A stretch of DNA of 64,000 nt, taken from the NCBI GenBank assembly GCA_023457355.1, contig JAEWLW010000029.1, positions 1 to 64,000 on the forward strand. Reading direction: 5' to 3'. Of the stretch, positions 25,956 to 35,689 are shown piece after piece. Position numbers and translations under genes: made by a program. A model generated the notes under the pieces. It was not told the origin of the DNA. It worked only from the letters and a program-made list of their open reading frames with translations, and did no database searches. The DNA comes from Bacillota bacterium (GTDB lineage Bacteria; Bacillota; Clostridia; Oscillospirales; Ruminococcaceae). Positions within the stretch are counted from its first letter, which is position 1, and each line of letters starts with the position of its first letter.

Positions 25956-28900
25956 TTACGATATCTTACGGTTGAAATCAACCTCGGTCACATTGCCTTT
26001 CTCCAGCGGATCCTTGGTGCCGCGAAATTCGCTTTCATCCCAGACCTTTTTATAATTGGGGTCCAGCTCCGGCACCTCGGTATTCATCAACCGTCTGCGG
26101 CGCAGCCACCAGATCGCGCCGGCTGTGCCAGCGGAGGAAAGCGTGAACGCACCGGCGGCCAGTCCTGCCATCTGTCCTTGTGTCATACCCGCGGCCTTCG
26201 GTTCCTCCTGTGGCTTTTCTTCAATTTCCGGTTCCGGTTCGGCTTCCACTTCCGGTTCAGGCTCCGGTTCGGGATCGGGAATGGCTGCGGGTGCCGGGTC
26301 GGGCTCCGGCGTAATCGGCGCCGGTTGAGACGGGGCGATGATGCCCGGCACAGCCGTCACGGTCGTGCGTACCGCCAGTTCCACGACATCGGAAATGTTG
26401 CCCGCTTCGTCCACTGCCTTGACCGTCACGGTGGTGGTGCCCTCCGGAATGGTGTAAGTCAGATTACCGCCATAGATTTTGCTGCCGCTGTACTCCACGT
26501 TGTTGACATAAATCGCCTTGACACCGGACTTTTTATCCTCCGCGCGGATGTTCACGACCTTGTCCTGCTGCGCTGCTGTCACGCGGGGCGCGTCCCGGTC
26601 AAAGCAGATGATATCCAACGAGGTTTCCTTGACCGTGCCATCGTCATTTTCCACTGACGCATAAACGGTCGTATCGTCGTCGATCCAGATATAGCGGCTG
26701 GAAGTGACGTCCGTCCAGTCATCGTCCTCGCCGGTTTTGGCCATAATGGCCTTCAGGCCGATGCTGTCACCCGCGGTGATCTTCACCTTGGCGCGGCTGG
26801 CGCCCGTCCAGTCCGGCGCTTCGATCTCCAGCTTCAGCGTGGATTTCACCGTGCTGCGCGGTACCGCTTTGTTGACCATCGCGGAAAGGTCGCCGTTTGG
26901 GTTGACCGCCTGCACATGCAGCGTTTCCACGTCCTTGCCGATTTTGTAAACGACCGGATTCCCTTCAAAATATTCGTCGTTGATAAAGATGCCGGTCACA
27001 CTGTCGCCCCCGGTGGCCAGCGCCGTGATGGTCGCGCGGGTATTGTAGTCTGAGAACTCGATGCTGCTGATCGTGATGGTGGAAACAATTTCACTCCAAC
27101 CGGGCACGCGCCGGATGAGCAGCGGCGAGTAATCGCCATCGGTGTTGTAAGCGCGCAGCTCAAGGTGCCGCGTTCCCTCGGGGATGGAATAGGCGACCGG
27201 ATTGCCGCTGACAAACTCTCCGTTGATCTCAATGCCGGTGATTCCCCGCGGCGCATTGCCTTCCTCCGCCGTTTCGGTCGCTGTAATGACCGCAGTCGCA
27301 TCGTCATAGGAGAATTCGCAGTCGGTGACGGCCAGGCCGCTTACTTCCTCGGCCCAGCCTGGGACGCGCTGCCGATAGAGGGCGCTGCGATCGCCGTTGA
27401 TATCCACCGCCTGCATATCCAGATACTGCGCGCCGCTGACGGTAAACACGGCGGGATTTCCGGCGCACAGCTTGTCGTTGACATACACACCCGCAATTTT
27501 GGTATCTGTGGTCGCCGCCGTGATCGTGGCGGTTTTGACATCGGGGTCAAAAGTCACCGTTTCAATGGTCAACGTCTCCAGAACGTCAAACCAGCCCGGG
27601 ACGCGTACCGTCTGTTCCTCGGTCTTGTTTCCGGCGTTATCCTCGGCATAAATAGTGAGATACCGCGTGCCGTCCGGGATCTGGTACTGTATGTAGCCGC
27701 CGTTAAAGGTGTTTTCGCCAATGAAGATGGCCTTGACGCCGCTGACTGCGTCGGTGGCCGATACCGTGACAACCGTATTTGCGTTGTTGAAGCGAATGCC
27801 GGTGATCGCCGGCGCACCGGCGTCCAGCTTGCTGAAATAAATGTACTGATTGGCGGTGTTTCCGGCGCCATCCCGCGCCCAGGCGTAATAGGTGCCGTTG
27901 GCCGCAAGAGTGAAAGTGCTGGAATCCTGCCAGACGTCGTCCTTAGGCGTCGTGCTGTTGGCGGTGACGGCATAGGCCGCAATACCGGTTTGTTCGTCGG
28001 TGGCCATAATCGTAATTTGAGCCGTACCTGTCCAGCTTTCAGGCATTACTACTTCGGTGATGGTCGGCTTGGTGCGGTCGATCCTGCCCAACACAAATTC
28101 AAATCCGGTGGCCGAAACATTGCCGACGGCGTCCCTGACCCAAGCAAAATACGTACCGTTGGCCGTAAAGGTAAAGCTGTTGCTTTCCTGCCATCCGGAA
28201 ACCGGGGCGGCGCTGCCGCCCGTCGTGACGGCGTAGGCCGCAATGCCGCTGCCGGCGTCACTGGCTGAAATACTAACCGTACCGCTCATGGCCCAATCGG
28301 TCGGGATATTGACCGAATCCACCACCGGTTTGTCGGTATCCACGCGGCTGACGGCAAATTCATAGGCCGCAGACACATTTCCGGCTGCATCCCGTGCCCA
28401 GGCGTAATAGACGCCGTTGGCCGTAAGGGTAAAGCTGCCGCTGGACTGCCAGCCGGAGTCAGGGGTGGCATCGGTATCTGTGACGGCGTATTGCGCCACG
28501 CCGCTGCCGCCCGCATCGGTGGCGGTCAGCGTCACTTTTGCGCTGGTGGCCCACGTATCCGGCACCGAAACGGCGTTGATCGCCGGTGCGGTGCCGTCCA
28601 CCTTGGAAACGGTGAATTTATAGCCTGCCGAGACGTTGCCTACAGCATCGCGCGCCCAGGCATACCAGGTGCCGTTGCCGGCTACGGTTATTGTCTTGCT
28701 TTCCTGCCAACCGTCTGCCGGCGCGGTATCGGAATCGGTCACGGCATAGGCCGTCACACCGCTGGCGGCGTCGTTGGCCGATATGGTCACGGTGCCGGTT
28801 GTATCCCAGCCGGTTGAAATCGACGCATAGGTGACGCTTGGCGCGGTCGTGTCGATCTTGGAAACATAGCAGCTCTTATAGGCGGTGTTGCCGGCGCCGT

Positions 28901-31900
28901 CCTTGACCCAGGCGTACCAGGTGCCGTTTTCGGTCACGGTAAAGTCCGCCAAGGTCTGCCAGCCGGATTCGGGTGCGGCGCTGCTTTTGGTCAGCGCATA
29001 ACCCGCAATGCCGGTTTCGGCGTCGGCGGCCGCAATTGTCACGCTGCCTTCAGCCGTCCAGTCCGCGGGTACGGTCACCTCGCTGATCACCGGCTTATTA
29101 GCGTCCACCTTTGCAACCTCGAATGCATAACCTGTCGACACGTTGCCCACGGCGTCCCGCGCCCAGGCGTACCAGTCGCCGTTTGAGGTTATCGTAAAGT
29201 TATTGCTTTCCTGCCAGCCGGAGGACGGAGTGGTATTGTACTTTGAAACAGCGTAAGCGGCAACGCCGCTGCCGGCGTCGGACGCCGCAATGGCGACGCT
29301 GCTGCCGGAGGTCCATATTTCCGGCACTGTGACGGCGTCCACGACTGGCTTGCCGGTATCAACCCTCGCTACCGTAAAGGCATAGCCCGTCGACACGTTG
29401 CCCGCCGCATCCTTTGCCCAGGCGTAATAGGCGCCGTTGGCCGTAAGGGTGAAGCTGCCGCCGGACTGCCAGCCCGAGGACGGCGCTTCGTTTGTGTCGG
29501 TAACCGCATAGGTTGCAAGGCCGCTGCCGCCCGCATCGGTGGCGGTCAGTGTTACTTTTGCGCTGGTGGCCCAATCTGAAGGAACAGAAACCGCACTGAC
29601 AACAGGATTTGTGCTGTCCACCTTGGAAACGGCAAAGGAATATCCCGCCGAAACATTACCGACAGCATCGCGCGCCCAGGCGTAGTAACTGCCGTTGCCG
29701 GAAACCGTGACCGTTTTGCTGCTCTGCCAGCCATCGGTCGGGGGCGCGTCGGTGCCCGTCACCGCGTAGACCGTCACACCGCTGGCGGCATCGGTGGCCG
29801 AGATCGTTACCGTGCCGGAGCTGTCCCAGCTCGTGGACACAGACACTGAGTTGACGTTGGGGGCCGTAACATCAATCTTGCTGAAGGTAAAATATTTATA
29901 GGCCGTATTGCCGGCGCCATCCTTGACCCAGGCATAATAGCTGCCGTTGGCCGTAACGGTGAGCTTCGGAGATGTCTGCCAGCCGGTGGTAGGCGCCGTG
30001 CCGCTCTTGGAAAGCGCATAGCCCGCAATGCCGGTTTCATCGTCCGATGCCACAACGGTGATTTCGGCGGCGTCCGCCCAGTCCGTGGGCACGGATACCT
30101 CGCTGATCACCGGCTTGGTGGCGTCTACCATCGCCATCGTAAAGGCGTAGCCGGCCGAGACATTGCCCACCGTATCCTTTGCCCAGGCATAATAGGCGCC
30201 GTTGGCCGTGAGGATAGAGCTGTCGCTTGATTGCCATCCGGTGGACGGCGCGGTGCTGTTTTGGGTGACGGCATAGGCGGCGATGCCGCTGCCGGTATCG
30301 GTTGCCAAAATGGTTGCCATGCCGCTGGAGCCCCAGGTTTCCGGTACGGTGACTGCATCCACGACCGGCTTTCCGGTATCGACCCTGGCCACTGTAAAAG
30401 CGTATCCTTCAGACACATTACCAGCCGCATCTTTGGCCCAGGCGTAATAATTTCCGTTGGCCGTAAGGATAAAGCTGCCGCCGGGTTGCCAGCCCGTGGC
30501 GGGCGCCGCGTTTGTGCCGGTAACAGCATAGGCGGATAAGCCGCTGCCGCCCGCATCCGCCGCTGTGATGGTCACGGTACTGTTTGTACCCCATTCTTCC
30601 GGTACAGCAACCGCGCTGATGTTTGGCGCGTCGCTGTCTACCTTGGATACCATAAATTCATAGCCCGATGATACGTTGCCAACCGCATCCTTTGCCCAAG
30701 CGTAATATGTTCCATTACCGGTGACGGTGATGATTTTGTTGCTCTGCCAGCCATCAGTCGGGGCCACGTCGGTGTCAGTCACCGCGTAGGCTGCCACGCC
30801 GCTGGCCGCGTCGGTGGCCGATATGGTCACAGTGTTGCTGGCGCCCCAGCTTGTGGGTACCGATACTGAGCTGATCGTCGGCGCTGCGGCGTCAATTTTA
30901 TTGAAATAAAAATACTTATAAGCGGTGTTCCCGGCCTGATCTTTGGCCCAGGCGTAATAAGTCCCGTTGGCCGTCGCCGTAAAATCCGGGGAAGTCTGCC
31001 AGCCATCCATTGGCGCGGCCAGACTGCGGGTGAGCGCATAGCCGGCGATACCGGTTTCATCGTCGGTGGCCACAACGGAGATCTCCGCGGCGGCTGTCCA
31101 ATCCTCCGGAAGTATAACGCCGAGAATGGACGGCGCATTGCTGTCGATCTTGGAAACCGTAAAGGCAAAGCCTGTTGAAACATTACCCGCCGCATCTTTG
31201 GCCCAGGCGTAATAGCTGCCGTTGGCCGTCAGCGTGAAGCTGTCGCCGGTCTGCCAACCGGAGGCGGGCGGATTGTCGGCGCTTGTCACCGCATAGGCGG
31301 CGACGCCGCTTTCGATATCTTCGGCAGAAACGGTCACAGTGCTGCCGGATGCCCATGCGTCCGGCACGGCGACGGCATCCACCGTCGGCGCCGCGGTGTC
31401 AATTTTACTGACCGTAAACGCATAGCCGCCCGAAACATTGCCCGCGGCGTCCTTTGCCCAGGCGTAGTAGCTGCCGTTGATTGTCAGTGTGAAGTTGACA
31501 TTCGATTGCCAGCCGACCGAAGGCTCCGCGTCGCTATCGCTGACAGCGTAAGCCGCCACGCCGCTGCCGCCTGCATCAGCCGCCGAGACCGTCACGGTAC
31601 TGCTGGTTCCCCAGCTACCCGGTACAGCAACGGCGCTGACTGCCGGGGCAGTATCATCCACCTTGGTCACCGCAAACGCGCGTCCCGCCGAGACATTTCC
31701 CACAGCATCCTTTGCCCAGGCGTAGTAATTGCCGTTGGCCGTCAGCACAAAGCTGCTGTCGCTCTGCCAGCCCGACGTCGGCGGCGCGGCATCGGTATCT
31801 GTAACGGCATAGGCCGTCACGCCGCTGGCGGAGTCGCTGGCCGAGACGGTTACAGTGCTGGTGCTGTTCCAGCCGGACGGCACGCTGACAGCGCTGACCG

Positions 31901-34900
31901 TCGGCCCGGTCGTGTCAATCTTGCTGACGGTAAACTGCTTGTAGACGGTGTTGCCTGCGCCGTCCTTTGCCCAGGCATACCAGGTGCCGTTGGTCGCAAC
32001 GGTAAAGGTGCTGTCCGTTTGCCAGCCCGATGACGGGACTGTGCTGCTCTTGGTCAGGGCGTAAGATGCGACACCTGTTTGCGTATCGGCCGCCAGGATT
32101 GTTATTTCGGTGCTGGTCGCCCAACTATCCGGGACGGTTATTTCTGATATCTCCGGCGCGGTGGTGTCGATCTTGTCAATCGTGAAAGCGTAGCCCGCCG
32201 AAGCATTGCCTGCAACATCCTTTGCCCAGGCATAATAAGTGCCGTTGGCCGAAAAAGTGAAGCTATCGCTTTCCTGCCAGCCTGTTCCCGGGGCGGCGCT
32301 GCCGCTTGTGGTGATGGCGTAGGATGCTACGCCGCTGGCCGTATCGCTGGCTGCTATGGTAATCGTGCTGCTCCCGCCCCACGCGGCGGGCACGCTGACC
32401 GAATCAATAACGGGTTTTTCGGTGTCCACCTTGGCCACAGTAAAGGCGTAGCCCGCTGAGATATTGCCGACACTATCCTTTGCCCAGGCATACCAGGTGC
32501 CGTTGCTGTTCAGCGTGAAGCTGCTGCCTGTCTGCCAGCCGGTGGCTGGCTCCGTACTGGTATTCGTCACCGCATAGGTGGCCACGCCGCTGGCCGCATC
32601 CGACGCGTTGATCGAAACGGTGCTGCTGGTCGCCCAGCTATCCGGCACCGTAACGGTGCTGATTGTTGGCGCGGTATCGTCCACCTTACTGACAGTGAAT
32701 ACATATCCTGCTGAGATGTTACCGACATTATCCTTTGCCCAGGCGTACCAGATGCCATTGGCCGACACCTCAACATTCTTGTTGGTCTGCCAGCCGGTGG
32801 CGGGCGCTTCGTCGCTGCCGGTGACGGCGTATTGGGCCACACCGCTGCCGGTATCGGTGGCCGATATGGTTACAATACTGGTCGCGCCCCAGCTTGTGGG
32901 TACCGACACCGAACTGATGGTCGGTTTTACGGCATCGATCTTGCTGAAGGTGAAGGATTTATAGGCCGTGTTTCCGACGCCATCCTTGACCCAGGCGTAA
33001 TAGGTGCCGTTGACCGTGACTGTGAAGCTGCTGCCGTCCTGCCAGCCGCCGGCCGGGGCCGTGCTGCTGCCTGTCAGCGCATAGGCGGTAATGCCGGTAT
33101 CGGCGTCTGCGGCGTTGATCGTGATTTCCGCCGCGGTTGTCCAGTCGGTCGGAATTGTGATAGAGGATATGACCGGATCGGTAAGGTCTATTTTCGTGAT
33201 TTGGAACTCATGCCCGGAAAGTGAGACATTTCCGGCCTGATCCTTGACCCAGGCATAATAAGTACCGTTTGCGCTGAAGGTAAAGCTTTGACTGATCTGC
33301 CAGCCGGAGGACGGCGCCGATGTCCCGCCTGTCGTGACGGCACAGGCCGCGATGCTGCTGGTGGCGTCCGATCCGTTGACGGTGACGGTGCTGCTCATGC
33401 CCCACGTTGCGGGAATCTCTACCGAGGAAACAACCGGCCTGTCCGTATCAACTTTGCTGACTGTAAACTCATAGCTGTCCGAGATGTTGCCGGCGCCGTC
33501 CCGCGCCCAGGCGTAATAGGTACCATTAGCGTCCAGCGTAAAGCTTGTCCCGGACTGCCAGCCGGAGCCGGGCGCCGTATCCGTGGTGCTAACGGCATAG
33601 GCTGAAAGACCGCTGTCTCCCAGGTCCGACGCCGCAAGCGTCACTTTGCTGGTGGTTGCCCATTCATCCGGTACGTTGACCAATGTAACGGTCGGCCTGA
33701 TGCTGTCTACCTTGGAAACAACAAACTCATACCGCGCTGAGATATTGCCGACATTGTCCTTTGCCCAGGCGAAATAGGTGCCGTTGGCGGTGATCTCTAT
33801 ATTTTTGCTGGCGCCCCAGCCTGTGGCCGGCGCTTCGCCTGTGGTGGTGACAGCGTAGGCCGCCAGACCGCTGGCGCTGTCATTCGCCGATATGGTAACG
33901 GTGCTGGTCGATCCCCAACCGGATGGCACTGTAACATAACTGATGGTGGGCGCGGTGGTATCAATCTTGCTGATCTTAAACTGATAGCTGGCTGAGATGT
34001 TGCCCGCGCCATCACGTACCCAGGCGTAATAGGTCGCGTTTGCCGAGAAGGTAAAATCCGGAGAAGCCTGCCACCCGGCGACCGGCTCCGAGGTGCCGCC
34101 CGTTGTGACGGCGTATTGCGCCACGCCGCTGCCGCCCTCATCGTCCGCTATCAGCGTCACGGTGCTGCTGGTCGCCCAAGCATCCGGTACAGTGACCGCT
34201 GTAACCGCCGGGGCGGTGGTATCCACCTTACTCACCACAAAGCTTTTGGAAGCGGATACGTTGCCGAGACTGTCCCTTGCCCAGGCATAATAGGTACCGT
34301 TGGTGCTTATATCAAACGATGCGGAGGATTGCCAGCCGGTGGACGGTGCAGTATCGGTACTTGTAACCGCATAATAGGATACGGTACCGACCTGCGCGTC
34401 GGATGCCGAGACGGTCACTGTATTTGTGGACGCCCATGCGTCCGATACCGTTACCGTGCTGATGACAGGCCCGGTCTTATCCACCTTGGTAATAGAAACA
34501 CTCTTTGAAGCGGACACCGTATCGGTGCTGCTTTTGGCCCATGCGTAATATGTACCGTTGGATGATACGGTAAAGGTATTGCCTGTCTGCCAGCCGGTGG
34601 ATGGCGCTGTGCCGGAGGTTGTCAGCGCGTAGGATACCGCATTGGTTGCCGTAACCGTGACCGTATTGGTCGTGCCCCAACTGGTGGATGCCGTTGCCGC
34701 ACTGATCATCGGCGTTATGATGCCGTCTATTTTATTGCCAGTCCCGACCGCCATGGTGGCCGGCAGTACAATGCAGGGCCGCGAAGTATTAAAAAGGCCA
34801 CTGTTATATCTTTGGCTGCCAATGCTGCCGCTACCGGATGGACCGGTATATAAATACCCGTAATACACGTAATACTGATAGGATTTGCTGTCACTGCCGA

Positions 34901-35477
34901 AATCTCTCAGCATTAAATTGGTCGAAGATGTCGGCGGATAGCGAAGGCTTGTATCCGTATTAAAATAAAATATGGGCGTTCCTGTTCTGGGTATTGCAGA
35001 ATAATTAATGCCGGTACCCAATACTTCATAGGCGGAAAGCGGAAACACCTTGCAGCTATAGCTGGTGACCGTCGCCCCATTGGCAAGCACCGGTATGCTG
35101 ACCGTTTTTATGGAACTTTTCACAGCGTTTATGAATTTATTCATGTAGCTGCCATTCAGGTATGAAGCGAGCGCTGATCCTTGATATTGAGGAAACGGCC
35201 GGTTTAAACCATCCTCTCCCTCGGATTGATACCCGATATTCATAGTTCCGGAATACGTCAGCAGGTCATATCTCATCAGTAGCTGATTGCCTTGGGACAA
35301 ATAATCATGGCTGATCAATACCCAATCCTGATAAGTACCGTCTTCCTGTATCTTAAAGACTGTTCCTTCCGGATAGTCCGCCAGCGTATTTGCCGCGCTG
35401 GCCGTAATGGGAAGCGCCGGGAGAAGCAGCAAAAGCGCAATAATTATTCCGGCTGCTTTTGTTAAAACTCTTTTCAT
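25956..35477 (-). CDS. giant Ig-like-repeat surface protein
   Basis: 3173 residues. A signal peptide (MKRVLTKAAGIIIALLLLLP, ending ASAA near 29) is followed by a DUF6273-like domain (about 30-250; WVLISHDYLSQ, ASYLNGSYMNKFIN, KVFPLSAYEVLG). Next come 27 tandem Ig-like units of about 85 residues (about 255-2560), each with a GWQ motif, NGTYYAWAKD and GNVSAGY-FTVSKVD. Four units with an RVPGW motif follow (about 2560-2870), then two more domains, a Pro/Glu-rich linker (about 3050-3095), a membrane helix (about 3106-3124) and a 45-residue cytoplasmic tail. There is no LPxTG signal. It takes the place held in related elements by CD1107-type proteins, next to the M23 gene. A mating-contact or adhesion role is inferred. 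GAAAGG precedes the ATG. Confidence 0.88.
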   Translation of the reverse strand: MKRVLTKAAGIIIALLLLLPALPITASAANTLADYPEGTVFKIQEDGTYQDWVLISHDYLSQGNQLLMRYDLLTYSGTMNIGYQSEGEDGLNRPFPQYQGSALASYLNGSYMNKFINAVKSSIKTVSIPVLANGATVTSYSCKVFPLSAYEVLGTGINYSAIPRTGTPIFYFNTDTSLRYPPTSSTNLMLRDFGSDSKSYQYYVYYGYLYTGPSGSGSIGSQRYNSGLFNTSRPCIVLPATMAVGTGNKIDGIITPMISAATASTSWGTTNTVTVTATNAVSYALTTSGTAPSTGWQTGNTFTVSSNGTYYAWAKSSTDTVSASKSVSITKVDKTGPVISTVTVSDAWASTNTVTVSASDAQVGTVSYYAVTSTDTAPSTGWQSSASFDISTNGTYYAWARDSLGNVSASKSFVVSKVDTTAPAVTAVTVPDAWATSSTVTLIADDEGGSGVAQYAVTTGGTSEPVAGWQASPDFTFSANATYYAWVRDGAGNISASYQFKISKIDTTAPTISYVTVPSGWGSTSTVTISANDSASGLAAYAVTTTGEAPATGWGASKNIEITANGTYFAWAKDNVGNISARYEFVVSKVDSIRPTVTLVNVPDEWATTSKVTLAASDLGDSGLSAYAVSTTDTAPGSGWQSGTSFTLDANGTYYAWARDGAGNISDSYEFTVSKVDTDRPVVSSVEIPATWGMSSTVTVNGSDATSSIAACAVTTGGTSAPSSGWQISQSFTFSANGTYYAWVKDQAGNVSLSGHEFQITKIDLTDPVISSITIPTDWTTAAEITINAADADTGITAYALTGSSTAPAGGWQDGSSFTVTVNGTYYAWVKDGVGNTAYKSFTFSKIDAVKPTISSVSVPTSWGATSIVTISATDTGSGVAQYAVTGSDEAPATGWQTNKNVEVSANGIWYAWAKDNVGNISAGYVFTVSKVDDTAPTISTVTVPDSWATSSTVSINASDAASGVATYAVTNTSTEPATGWQTGSSFTLNSNGTWYAWAKDSVGNISAGYAFTVAKVDTEKPVIDSVSVPAAWGGSSTITIAASDTASGVASYAITTSGSAAPGTGWQESDSFTFSANGTYYAWAKDVAGNASAGYAFTIDKIDTTAPEISEITVPDSWATSTEITILAADTQTGVASYALTKSSTVPSSGWQTDSTFTVATNGTWYAWAKDGAGNTVYKQFTVSKIDTTGPTVSAVSVPSGWNSTSTVTVSASDSASGVTAYAVTDTDAAPPTSGWQSDSSFVLTANGNYYAWAKDAVGNVSAGRAFAVTKVDDTAPAVSAVAVPGSWGTSSTVTVSAADAGGSGVAAYAVSDSDAEPSVGWQSNVNFTLTINGSYYAWAKDAAGNVSGGYAFTVSKIDTAAPTVDAVAVPDAWASGSTVTVSAEDIESGVAAYAVTSADNPPASGWQTGDSFTLTANGSYYAWAKDAAGNVSTGFAFTVSKIDSNAPSILGVILPEDWTAAAEISVVATDDETGIAGYALTRSLAAPMDGWQTSPDFTATANGTYYAWAKDQAGNTAYKYFYFNKIDAAAPTISSVSVPTSWGASNTVTISATDAASGVAAYAVTDTDVAPTDGWQSNKIITVTGNGTYYAWAKDAVGNVSSGYEFMVSKVDSDAPNISAVAVPEEWGTNSTVTITAADAGGSGLSAYAVTGTNAAPATGWQPGGSFILTANGNYYAWAKDAAGNVSEGYAFTVARVDTGKPVVDAVTVPETWGSSGMATILATDTGSGIAAYAVTQNSTAPSTGWQSSDSSILTANGAYYAWAKDTVGNVSAGYAFTMAMVDATKPVISEVSVPTDWADAAEITVVASDDETGIAGYALSKSGTAPTTGWQTSPKLTVTANGSYYAWVKDGAGNTAYKYFTFSKIDVTAPNVNSVSVSTSWDSSGTVTISATDAASGVTVYAVTGTDAPPTDGWQSSKTVTVSGNGSYYAWARDAVGNVSAGYSFAVSKVDSTNPVVSAVSVPSDWATSAKVTLTATDAGGSGLATYAVTDTNEAPSSGWQSGGSFTLTANGAYYAWAKDAAGNVSTGYAFTVARVDTGKPVVDAVTVPEIWTSGSSVAIAASDAGSGVAAYAVSKYNTTPSSGWQESNNFTITSNGDWYAWARDAVGNVSTGYAFEVAKVDANKPVISEVTVPADWTAEGSVTIAAADAETGIAGYALTKSSAAPESGWQTLADFTVTENGTWYAWVKDGAGNTAYKSCYVSKIDTTAPSVTYASISTGWDTTGTVTISANDAASGVTAYAVTDSDTAPADGWQESKTITVAGNGTWYAWARDAVGNVSAGYKFTVSKVDGTAPAINAVSVPDTWATSAKVTLTATDAGGSGVAQYAVTDTDATPDSGWQSSGSFTLTANGVYYAWARDAAGNVSAAYEFAVSRVDTDKPVVDSVNIPTDWAMSGTVSISASDAGSGIAAYAVTTGGSAAPVSGWQESNSFTFTANGTYFAWVRDAVGNVSATGFEFVLGRIDRTKPTITEVVMPESWTGTAQITIMATDEQTGIAAYAVTANSTTPKDDVWQDSSTFTLAANGTYYAWARDGAGNTANQYIYFSKLDAGAPAITGIRFNNANTVVTVSATDAVSGVKAIFIGENTFNGGYIQYQIPDGTRYLTIYAEDNAGNKTEEQTVRVPGWFDVLETLTIETVTFDPDVKTATITAATTDTKIAGVYVNDKLCAGNPAVFTVSGAQYLDMQAVDINGDRSALYRQRVPGWAEEVSGLAVTDCEFSYDDATAVITATETAEEGNAPRGITGIEINGEFVSGNPVAYSIPEGTRHLELRAYNTDGDYSPLLIRRVPGWSEIVSTITISSIEFSDYNTRATITALATGGDSVTGIFINDEYFEGNPVVYKIGKDVETLHVQAVNPNGDLSAMVNKAVPRSTVKSTLKLEIEAPDWTGASRAKVKITAGDSIGLKAIMAKTGEDDDWTDVTSSRYIWIDDDTTVYASVENDDGTVKETSLDIICFDRDAPRVTAAQQDKVVNIRAEDKKSGVKAIYVNNVEYSGSKIYGGNLTYTIPEGTTTVTVKAVDEAGNISDVVELAVRTTVTAVPGIIAPSQPAPITPEPDPAPAAIPDPEPEPEPEVEAEPEPEIEEKPQEEPKAAGMTQGQMAGLAAGAFTLSSAGTAGAIWWLRRRRLMNTEVPELDPNYKKVWDESEFRGTKDPLEKGNVTEVDFNRKIS
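27800..34715 (-). repeat. array of 27 tandem about 255-bp coding repeats with 4-unit superstructure
   Basis: Within the giant gene. Every fourth unit (units 7, 11, 15, 19, 23, 27) has GNTAYK or a close variant in place of GNVSAGY and is preceded by a TGIAGYAL-type segment. These marker positions are about 1.02 kb apart in DNA (near 32950, 31930, 30910, 29890, 28870 and 27845). Confidence 0.85.
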
Positions 35478-35674
35478 GGCTTCACAACCTTTCCGTCCAG
35501 CGCTTCAATCAGCGCATTATATTCGCTTTCAATGTCAATCCATACAATGGTTTCCGGCCCGGCCTGCCATCCTTCCGGATAATCTCTTGGCAGCAGCCGT
35601 CCGGTAATGTCCCTGCCGCCGTAATATTTGTCACTAAAAAGCTCTTGTCCTCCAAATGGTATAAATCTGTCCAT
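35474..35674 (-). CDS. small conserved-looking element protein
   Basis: 66 residues, preceded by AAAGGAGCG at good spacing and overlapping the giant gene start by 4 bp (ATGA). It contains FIPFGGQELFSDKYYGG and GPETIVWIDIESEYNALIEA. No signal peptide or membrane helix is visible. It occupies the slot of DUF4315 proteins in related elements but does not look like DUF4315, which is a coiled coil. Function unknown. Confidence 0.6.
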   Translation of the reverse strand: MDRFIPFGGQELFSDKYYGGRDITGRLLPRDYPEGWQAGPETIVWIDIESEYNALIEALDGKVVKP

Positions 35675-35689
35675 GCTGTCACGCTCCTT

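Noticed and set aside
27165..28268. 367-codon plus-strand frame and many shorter ones across 26-35 kb
   Set aside because: They are antisense shadows of the repeat-rich giant gene, and they recur with the same repeat period.
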